This document shows, piece after piece, positions 9,713 to 19,111 of a DNA stretch of 64,000 nt. Origin of the DNA: Pyrenopolyporus hunteri (taxonomy: Eukaryota; Ascomycota; Sordariomycetes; Xylariales; Hypoxylaceae); assembly GCA_902806595.1 (NCBI GenBank), contig CADCXC010000035.1, forward strand, positions 434,001 to 498,000, read 5' to 3'. Within the stretch, counting starts at the first letter, position 1; every line of letters starts with the position of its first letter. Below the pieces are notes generated by a model that saw only the letters and a program-made list of their open reading frames with translations, was not told where the DNA came from and did no database searches. The position numbers and the translations under genes were made by a program.

Positions 9713-12221
9713 ATGGCTTCAAGGGTGGCAGCGGGCGTCATCGCGCTCTTGACTGTGAAGAGCGTACTCGCAAGGGACTTTCCCAATTGCCAATCTGGGC
9801 CTGTAAGTAAACTGGGAGCTCTAATATGACCATTATCAAAATCTCAACTCACGAAAAATAGCTTGCTTCGAACCAAGTATGCAACACAACGCTTGACCCG
9901 TGGTCAAGAGCAGCCGCAGTAAGGACACCGTCATGCCCCTTAATCCTCTTTCCGGCTCGACTAACTCGTCTGCTTAGCTCGTGGCCCAATTCACCCACAA
10001 TGAGAAAATCTCCAATTCCTGGGATAATTCGCCTGGCGTCTCACGTCTAGGTGTCCCCGCCTACGAGTGGTGGCAGGAAGCCCTCCACGGCCTCGCCCGG
10101 TCTCGCGGCGTGCAGTTCGCGAACTCGGGAGAGTACAGCTATGCCACGTCTTTCCCCCAACCCATCACGATGGGCGCCGCCTTCGACATGCCGATGATCA
10201 AGCTCGTGGCCGAGACCACGAGCACGGAGGCTCGCGCATTCAGCAACGTCGGCCGGTGCGGCATCAACTTCTGGACGCCCAACATCAACCCCTTCCGGGA
10301 TCCTCGCTGGGGCCGCGGCCAGGAAGTGCCGTCCGAGGACCCCTATCACATAAGCCAGTACGTGATGCAACTAATCCCCGGGCTCCAGGGCGGCTTACAC
10401 GCGGACCCGTACTATAAGCTCGTAGCGACGTGCAAGCACTACGCCGGGTACGACATGGAGAACTGGAAGGGCAACCGGCGGTACGCGTTCGACGCCAAGA
10501 TCACGAGCCAGGACCTGCAGGACTACTACCTGTCCCCGTTCCGGACGTGCGTGCGCGACGCCAACGCGCAGTCCGTCATGTGCAGCTACAACGCGGTCAA
10601 CGGGGTGCCGACGTGCGCCGACCCGTGGCTGCTGGAGGACCTGCTGCGGGGGCACTACGGCTTCACGAGCGAGGACCGCTGGGTCACGGCGGACTGCGAC
10701 TCGCTGCAGAACGTGTGGACGGACCACCACTACGGGTCCTCGGCCGCGGGCGCCGCCGCCGCCAGCCTCAACGCCGGCACCGACCTCGACTGCGGCCAGT
10801 TCTGGCCCCAGAACCTGCCCTCCGCCTACAACTCCCGCCTCTTCAACGACTCCGTGCTCGACCGCTCGCTCATCCGCCGCTACGCCTCCATGGTCCGGCT
10901 CGGCTGGTTCGATCCCCCGGCCCAGCAGCCGTACCGCCAGCTCAGCTGGAGCGCCGTCGGCGTGCCCGAGGCGAAAGCGCTGGCGCTCCGCGCTGCGCAG
11001 GAGGGCCTCGTGTTGTTGAAGAACAACGCGAACGCGCTGCCGCTTGCCAAGTCGATCAAGCGCGTGGCGGTCGTGGGGCCCCTGGGCACCGCGACAACGC
11101 AGATGCAGGGCAACTACTACGGCATCGCGCAGAGCATCTCGACGGTGGTCTCGGCGTTCAAGGACGCGGGATACGAGGTCAGCAACGCGCAAGGGTGCCC
11201 TATCAGCGGGGGCTCGAACTCCGGGTTTTCAGCGGCGCTGAATGCGGCCAAGGCCGCGGACGCGATCGTATTCGTTGGTGGGATCGACACGAGCATCGAG
11301 GCGGAAGACCGCGACCGCGAGCAGATTACCTGGCCGGGGCAGCAGATCCCCCTGATCAAGCAGTTGGCTGCGGCGAAGGGCACGAAGCCGTTCGTGGTGG
11401 TGCAGATGGGCACGATGATCGATAGTTCGCAGCTGGTCGCTGACGCTGGCGTTGATTCCCTCGTGTGGGCTGGGTATCCGGGCCAGGACGGCGGTAAGGC
11501 GATCGTGAGCATCCTAACTGGCACTAAGGCACCGGCGGGCAGGTTGTCGGTGACGCAGTATCCGAGCGACTATGTCAACCAGGTGCCGATGACAAATATG
11601 AATCTGCAACCCGGCTCCGGGAATCCAGGGTGAGTAATTAACTATCTATTTCACCCCTTGTATTATACTTAGGGAAATCTAACGATCAACACCCGTAGAC
11701 GAACCTATAAGTGGTACTCCAAGGAGCCCGTCTTCCCCTTCGGCCACGGGCTGCACTACACCAGCTTCAACGTGTCTCTACCAGCCGACCTCCCCACCAC
11801 ATTCTCAACCGCAGACCTCACAGCAAACGTTTCGTTCACGGACACCGGCCCCGTAGCTTCAGGCAACTACCCAGATCTAGCACCATTCATTTCGATCCCC
11901 GTATCCGTAGCGAACACCGGCAACGTCACGTCGGACTACGTCGTCCTAGCGTTCCTAAAGGGCGAGTATGGGCCCACCCCGTACCCGCTCAAGAGCCTGG
12001 TGGCGTTCGCGCGGATCCACGATATCGAGGCCGGCGAGACGGGGACGGCGACGCTGGATATTAAGTTGGGTCCCGTGGGACGTAGTGACAAAGACGGTAA
12101 TTTGACGCTGTGGCCAGGCAAGTACAAGCTGGTGCTGGACATTGACGACCGCGCCACGTGGGACTTTGAAATCACGGGCGACCAGGTCGTGTTGGATAAA
12201 TTGCCGCCGAAGAGGTCGTAA
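9713..12221 (+). CDS. Secreted GH3 beta-xylosidase, 773 aa
   Basis: Four exons: 9713-9802, 9862-9918, 9978-11629 and 11699-12221, with introns of 59, 59 and 69 nt. Splicing gives one frame of 774 codons to TAA at 12219-12221. Residues 1-20 form a signal peptide ending SVLA before RDFPNC. The GH3 barrel follows, with WDNSPGVSRLGVPAYEWWQEALHG, YAGYDMENW and the nucleophile motif WVTADCDS (Asp about 288). The second GH3 alpha/beta domain has EGLVLLKNNANALPL and WAGYPGQDGG. The C-terminal fibronectin-III-like domain begins near WYSKEPVFPFGHGLHY. The ensemble is typical of fungal xylan 1,4-beta-xylosidases (XlnD/Bxl1 type), which release xylose from xylo-oligosaccharides outside the cell; some relatives also act on arabinosides. 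Length is normal for the family. A GGCTAA site upstream fits xylose-responsive regulation. Confidence 0.93.
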
Positions 12222-12418
12222 GAAGGGATGGGAGTAGCAGTCGCTTTTAGAAAAATAAAACCGCTAGCAAAAGACTCATGAAAGAAAAAAAGAAACACAT
12301 CATAACATTAGTTTATCATTAACTGCTTGGTATCATCGTCTAAAGCGCGGCCCAGATTTATATCCGTAAAGTCATCAAGTCTAATTCTATAGGGAAGCGT
12401 AGTTCTCGGGTCGTGCAC

Positions 12419-14424
12419 CTATTCAACTCGACACAGCTTATACCCATCCTCTTTCCACCGATCGTTGCCTACGCAGGGGTTGCACCAGAGGACATCTAAG
12501 GGGTCTACTGTCCGCTTGATCTGTAATAAGCGGTCGTAGTTATCTCCCCAGTAAGTACGTTGCCAATTCGGCTCTCCGGGGTTGTTCTGTAATTATATGT
12601 TAGTTAATCCCAGGTGACGCAGGAGACCCTCGGACATACCTCGTTCACGTAAGCTCCCATATCAGGGGCCAGTTTCCTCAACGGTTCCGTCTTCTCTTGG
12701 ACTTTGGCAAGGGCTTGCATCTTAGCAGTTTGGTTTAGTGGTTGGAATTGCACGCCGTTAACTGAGGTAAGAACAATAGTCAGTCTTCGATCTAGGGAGC
12801 TATGTGTGGGAGATAAGCTTACCAGCATGGACAAGTGCTTTTCTCCACGACGGATTCACGGAGTTGCTACCTCCTCTTGGTTTGGCATCCCTAGCCCCCT
12901 TGCCGGCCACGAGGTAGGCGGAACCGCCAAAGATCTTGAACGCCTCTCCGAGCGCGGCCGGGTCCGTCAGAGATTCCGCATCCATGAGGTGGGAACCCAG
13001 CCAGAAGTCGCCGCCGGCGCTACCCCGATCGTAGTGGATCTTAAACCAATCCTGCAGCAGAGGATAGGCTTTAGTTGAGACCACCGGGACCATATCCGGC
13101 CAGGTTTTGTTGACGTGTTCTATGATCGGCGCCCATATGTTAAGCATGTCGTTGACGTCTTCGGTGTCTTGTAGGATGAAGAAGCCGCCCGCACCAGCGC
13201 CGGAAACAGGGAATCCGGGGTACGAGAAGTTGTCGGTGATGATACTGTATCCTGATATCCCCTTAGAGTCGAGATAAGGGAACTGCGAGAGGATGTAACC
13301 CGCCATATCCCATACATAGGACGCATTCGTGTTGGGTGTCAGTATGCTTATGTCCGCCCCCACGACCTTGGGCGAAGGATGGGTAGCAAGCGTAACCGCG
13401 GTCATCACCCCGAAGGTCGAACCACCACCCTAATCACAAGATTGTGAGCTCAATTTGCTTTTCGTATCTGCGGTGAAACCGACTTACCCCTCGCATGGCC
13501 CAGAATAGGTCCTTATTCTGGCACTCATTCGCCACGACGATGTCTCCCATCGGTGTCACCACCTCCATTTCTAGGACTTGGTCTGCAGCGAGCCCATAAC
13601 GAGGAGTGAGGACGGAGTGGCCGCCACCGGTAATATAACCACCGACACTGACGGATCTGCTGTTGCCACCCACGACTATCTGGCCTATCTTACCGAGTTC
13701 CTCGTATACGTGTGCGAGCTGAGATCCCGCCGCCGCTGTTACAGCCGTGTGATCGATGGTGAAGTTGCATCCCTTTGGCTTGAACGATTCGTGGGTCGTC
13801 AGGCCTTGCATGTAGTGAACCCATATCGAGAGGGCGCCGGGCGCTTGTGACCTGCCCTGGTAATCGTGACCTGTGCTTTTCACTATAACGCGGACATTGT
13901 GCTCGCGGGCTAGAATGTGCTGTTAGAAAACTAGACTCCACCGTAGATCACGACCCGCTACAGTCAAGGGGAAACTTACCAAAGTCGAGACTTAACTTGA
14001 CGTCTTGGGCGCTTGTCGCGTTGACGACGTAGGCAGGATATCCGTCAGGACTGCACGGAGTATTAGGGATAGGAAGACAGGTGTCATTATTGTATTGTTG
14101 CCACATGTTGGAGACGGGGTCGTCCTGGGAGAAGTCGTAGGTGAGCCATGCTTTAGCGATGTCTGTGCAATGGTCGGAGTTGTATGTGGGCATTCCGGGA
14201 TGGCAGACAGCTCCCGGAGGAGTTGGTCGGAGAAGTTTTCCTCCGGTGGTCTGGTTAAACTGCGTCCAGACGTCGCTGGATGGCCATTCTGGGGAGCCAG
14301 GGGCCGCCTTGCAGGCTCCTGGAGCTGGTTGCTTGCAAGCGGCCGCCCTTGGCTGCCGTGGGAAGGCATTGCCGCAGGCGAAGGTCGCCGAGAGGGCTAG
14401 TAAATATCTCGATGAAGCTTTCAT
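12419..14424 (-). CDS. Secreted FAD-linked oxidoreductase (VAO/BBE type), 587 aa
   Basis: Reverse strand, five exons: 14424-13980, 13909-13488, 13429-12823, 12761-12640 and 12586-12419. The introns are 53-70 nt and all GT-AG. Splicing gives 588 codons ending TAG. A signal peptide (MKASSRYLLALSATFACGNA) precedes the FAD_binding_4 domain. That domain shows KSTGHDYQGRS, where His about 163 is the usual 8-alpha-histidyl FAD anchor, the glycine-rich GGYITGGGHS, and RGGGGSTFGV. The C-terminal BBE motif is the NWQRTYWGDNYDRL...DPLDVLWCNPCVG segment. At the position where bicovalent family members carry the second, cysteinyl FAD link, this protein reads NSRSVSVGG with no cysteine, so a single covalent bond is expected. 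The oxidised substrate cannot be predicted; isoamyl-alcohol-oxidase-like and carbohydrate/alcohol oxidases share this layout. It converges with the GH3 gene, about 200 bp between stops. Confidence 0.9.
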
Positions 14425-16141
14425 GGCAGTCGTTAGATTCAAACCGAGACTGATCAAACACTAGGATATTGCACACCTACGTTATAGCTGATATGGGCGG
14501 GCGCGATGAGATTCAAATACTAATCCACGACTTCGGATGCAAGACACGCCGGCTGTAGTGGAACGACTAACAAGCACGCTGTGCCACACGCCCGATCCAA
14601 AATAACTGGCAAAGGAACGATACAATGGCAGGGTAGTATATTGAGAGATCACCGTCGATGGGGTCTGTTCTGCAGACGGCAACGATATTCTCAATTCTAC
14701 GACTGGCGCTGGACTGAGAAATTTACCGCGTTACGTCACGGCAGCCCAACGCGCCGCGCCACAGGGGGCTTCGATAGGTCCCTGGTAAGGGCTGTTAGAA
14801 GGGAAGCCGAGGCGCCGACCCCTTGTAGCTCGACCTACAAGCAGCTACCTAGGCAATCTTTGTATTGAGATGCTGGGCCGAGGCCAGTGGACGAAATAGA
14901 AGGGGCACAGACTTCTTTAGCACGTAAAGTCTACGGCACAGCGCATGCATAGGGCATACGCAAGCCAGGGCCTTTGCCGGGCTCCGCAACGTGCCCCTGA
15001 GAAATACGTGGCCGATCTTCTCTAGATCCAGTTTCCCCAGCGTGTTACAATGCTTGATTTTGGGCTTTAATGGGGAATTTAATGAGCGCTGTCCTCTGAT
15101 ACGCTCACGGGATAGGGCTGTGTAAACGCTAGTTGAAGTCTTCAGGGAATAATGTTACAACACGCCCTATAAATATACTGAGGTGTGCCATCCTACATCC
15201 CTGTTTTCAGCTCACTGAGCCCAACGGAAAATATAAGTTTTCAACTCATCAAGGTTATGCCTGTAAAGGAAAAGGGAGTAGTTCACTTTCGAATACCCGG
15301 GCCCCGAAGACGCAGCTAATGAGGCCATTCCTCGCATTAAAACAATAAATTAAATCGTAGGAAAGACCGGATACATATCGCTTCGACTGTCATGTTTTCG
15401 AAGTATCACCTGGCGAACCCGTCGAACCAGGCTTCTGCTAAGACTTAAGTTACTCAGTCCCTCAGCAGACTTCACCCAGTGATAACATTAATCCGAAGCC
15501 ATTCAGTACATAACATGGAATATATCTCCATTGGCCAGTATGTAGTGCAATCACCTGGATTATTGAACATCCCAATATATTTGACTTATCAAGGATAATT
15601 TACCTTCATTTCCTGCAGACCATATCCCTGGGCCACGCGAGTATGCGAGAGATAGCCTACAGCAAAGGCTTAAAACACGCAACTCACGCGGGGATCTATC
15701 CACACCAGGACGATTCAATAAGGAAGATTTGTATTCGGAGCGGGTTTGAGAAGGGCATAATCTGGTTTAATTAGATTCGAGTTATAAAAATAGGTACATA
15801 ACATTCAATCGCTGCAGCGACTGAATCGCCGGGGTTAGTGACGATCACCAACACTCATTACTTAGTGCGATCAACCTCGGTTTAGCCCTAGGCGAAACAA
15901 CAAAATACAGGGAGGCGCAGCAAGCCTCGGATATGCTGCCTAGCAAAAGAAGATTCGTAAGGATAAAGATGCAGGCAGAGAGACCCAGAATTCCAGGCAC
16001 ATAATACCATTTAGGAGTCATCAGTAGTTATATGTTTATATTGTTCTATTTACTTGAATCCTTCCCGGCGTTTGCTTGCGCTTTAGAGCAATCTATACGC
16101 AACCATCATCTTAACCCCCGAATTGCATGGCTACTCCCTGG
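14425..16141. other. Intergenic region upstream of the FAD oxidoreductase
   Basis: About 1.7 kb. Short frames on both strands (for example 14581-14868, 15133-15348) show no family resemblance. It presumably contains the oxidoreductase promoter in its left part. Nothing else recognised. Confidence 0.45.
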
Positions 16142-16722
16142 TTAAGCCTTATCCACGAGCCGTACGCTAAGACCGCCTTCCGAACCATCTTCCCTCGTCT
16201 TCTCCTCCGAGCCAAATTCCGTCTCTAGGTTTGTTCGTAGCATCATTTCCTTCTCGACACAACAGAGTAGAAAGCCCAGCAGCGCAAACCCGAGACAAAC
16301 CTGCTACGTTAACCGCAGGCCACCCGCGCGCACATCGATGACACGATCCCGCTGGGGCTCTGGGAAGGCCGGTATGGATTCGGCGTTGGCATACTCGTAC
16401 GCGCTTCCGCTCGACGGTAGGGCCTGTATCCGGGGGCCCAACCGCAGCCCCCAAGGAGAAAATTCCAAACATGATACTCATATAAGCACCGCGCCGGCGT
16501 AGTGGAATAAGGCCTGACACCACCAACCCGATAAGAAGATTAATTCCTCCGCCCCTGCACCCTGCACCGTTCCATCGGCAACTATCATAGCAACATTCCT
16601 CGCTCCGCCACTAATCCCACTGCCGAGTGCAAACAGGCTGACCACAGAGATCATCACCAGTCGGCGGCCGAAGGGATCGCACATCTGGCCGAGGAGCGGT
16701 AAAAACGCGTGCTGGAATAGGG
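16142..16722 (-). pseudogene. Internally deleted MFS transporter remnant
   Basis: On the reverse strand, conserved MFS pieces lie in the right order but in different frames. From about 16722 down: LLGQMCDPFGRRLVMIS and FALGSGISGGARN (helix 2-3 loop, motif A), then VADGTVQGAGA. After a one-base shift: GINLLIGLVVSGL, PLRRRGAYMSIMFG and FSLGAAVGP (helices 4-5). Directly afterwards, in another frame, come the last extracellular loop and tail: PQRDRVIDVRAGGLRLT, an in-frame TAG, QVCLGFALLGFLLC, then a charged tail ending LVDKA and TAA at 16144-16142. Everything between helix 5 and the last helices of a 12-14 helix drug-type exporter is missing. At under 200 codons, with a deletion, frameshifts and a stop, it cannot be functional. 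Confidence 0.8.
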
Positions 16723-19111
16723 GATAGTATTATCTACGCCAACCCCGTTGGGGACACCGAAGGGTAAGCAGGACGGTAAGTAGGTAGGTACGGATATGGG
16801 GGTTCTCTACGAGGCAAGTAGCTGTCTCTAACGTAAATCACCGGATGATAAACATACCTAATAGGAGATTCTCGTTAGTATTGGGGAACCAGGCCAAGCC
16901 CTCCCGGCCGGAAAGAGCCGTTTTGAGGCTGGCGGAAACTTCCTATTAAGGCAAGTCGCCGGCTGTGGGGCTTTCGGCGCGCCGGCCGGACGCCACACCT
17001 TATCTCGGCGGCAGGTTCTGGCAGATATTGCACGGTCGTGTAGTTGATACGATAATTTGGGGGTTAAAACCGCTTCCCGTACATATCGTGCAGTCTTTCT
17101 GTAACCTCGTGAGACTTGGGCTCGGTGACACTTTGCTCTGCGTTCCATTTGGTTTTACGTCAATGGTCTTAGGTACATGATATTCTAAATAAATCTTACT
17201 TCTAGATAATGGGAATGAGGAGATTTTAGAGTCGTCTATGGGCTCTGTAGTCATAATTTAAGGACCTCGCCCCCCTCTCAAAGCTACATGTCCAAGTTAG
17301 GTAGTCCATGATGGTTAATATTTTATTAATAATAACACTACCTACCTAGGCAAGTCAAGGTTTGTGAAATGAGGAATTATATGTTTGTTTGAGTGGAGGT
17401 TAATGCTAGGAATCGATATTAATGAGTCCTTATTTAATGGTAACAATGGCTTCATGCTGATTTGACGAATATCCCCCCTATTGACAGATAGGCTTCGGAT
17501 TCTAGTACTGGTAACCCCCCTACTCTAACCCTAACCCTGACCCCAACCCTAACCCTAACCCAAAGACTTCTCAAGATTAATCAAGAGGACAAACTCCTAG
17601 AGTTGACCTACCTGTGTATAGCAAGCACTCAATGTGATACTAGACCCATTATTTTGACTTGGAGTTATTTCGGGGTTAATACGCCAGGGGGGTGGTAGAG
17701 GAGCCCCGTCTCAAACGTCGTTTTTGATGCGACTGAGATAATGTAATCCGCTGAGGACGCCTGTATGGCACCCATGAGCCAGGAAGAACTGACCTACATC
17801 CTGCTGTAATCCCGAAGGCCATATTTATTATAGAATCCCCTTTTCCGAGGCTGCCTTGCTTACTTGTAGGGTACCTAAGGGATGAGCAGAAAACCAGAGT
17901 AGTATGTTGGCGTGATAACTCTCTGTTATCGTGCTAGATATAGCTGCCACTGGAAGAGTAGTTATAGGGGATGATTTAGAAACTTTACCAAGATCAATCA
18001 TAAACCTGGGAATATGTAAAAGTGATGCGGTCTTACGAGCGTCGTCGATGTGGTCACGATTGATGGGAACAATAAAGTTCAGAGTAAACATAATATCGAA
18101 TATCCTAGATATCTGTAAAGGCTATGGCTTCATGCCCATAGATTTCTGATATGATTTAGTATAGAATTTAATTCCTTCTACCGAAACATCTTGTCTCGTA
18201 ACTAATTATATGGCCTCACTGTTGATACCGTCCAGCGAGGCAGCCTCGATTAGCTAGACCACTTACCGCTCCCAAGGAAGTAAAGCCGATATCTCAAATG
18301 CATTTATGCCACGAATCTAATAACCCTACAGCAGGATAGAGGGCGTGGGCGCAAGGCAGAATGTGTTCATACAAACACGCATTCCCTTTAAGCTCCGACA
18401 AAAGCTGGAGTAGATATTCTCTGGTTACTCATTATGGTTCTAAACAAAATAGCGCGAGCCCCGAGGTGCTATGACATAGTCCCCAACTGGTCGGATTGCG
18501 TACCCGAGGTAATAAATTGGAAGGCTGCTCGTCGGCATCTCCGCATTCTCTGCACCCCATGATAACAACGGTCTTGCCATCGCCGAAGACTCCAGACATA
18601 CAGCAAGGGTCGGCCGAGAGAAGAGTAGCGTTGTTGTCAAAGAAGCAATGGCTCTCTGTAACTGCCCTTTTCGTTTAACCATTGCCGGTTAATTGTTGGT
18701 TCTGGCGGGGATGGCCATTTCGGTGATGATCCCGACTGGTCTACCCCAGAAACCGCATCCTGCTCTCCACTTGGGGTTGCTTGGAGACCTTCAAGGACGT
18801 CTTTTCGGCACCTATCCATGCCCTTCAGGGGCATGATATTCGCACTGACCGCCACGATACCGTGCACGGCGAGTGGGAATGACCGGCCATGACCATCGCC
18901 AGCCTCTGCCAAGAGTGTCACGGTGACCACGCCGGGGTGTGAACGCGGGGTAACCGGGGGTTGGAGGATGGTAAGTCTCGTCTAAGCACCGCTGCTCTGG
19001 ATCCGAGGTCTTAGTTGGATATTAAATGAGCTTGTCTCTCGCTCTGGGTGTTGATGTGCTTGAAATGTCCAGCATGCTTCTCGTGGCTCTGTGGACATCG
19101 CAAGAAGCACC
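16723..19111. other. Gene-poor region with telomere-like tract and unassigned frames
   Basis: No gene could be supported. A TAGG cluster lies near 16780 and a telomere-like tract at 17524-17562. On the reverse strand an 87-codon ATG-started frame (18091-17828) and a cysteine-rich open stretch without its own early ATG (about 18665-18422, containing ADPCCMSGVFGDG and MGCRECGDADEQ) look protein-like. I could not assign either or join them by splicing. They may be gene relics. Confidence 0.4.
17524..17562 (+). repeat. Interstitial telomere-like (CCCTAA)n tract
   Basis: About six CCCTAA-type hexamers, of which one reads CCCTGA and one CCCCAA. TTAGGG is the usual telomere unit of filamentous ascomycetes. 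The tract lies tens of kb from either window edge within single-copy sequence, so it is interstitial rather than a chromosome end. Confidence 0.85.

Noticed and set aside
10395..11425. Long frames on both strands inside the GH3 gene
   Set aside because: Shadows of GC-rich xylosidase codons; no domain character, and the GH3 frame explains the region.
17828..18091. 87-codon reverse-strand frame as a gene
   Set aside because: Begins with ATG but shows no domain, targeting signal or neighbouring exon; kept only as a note in the intergenic entry.
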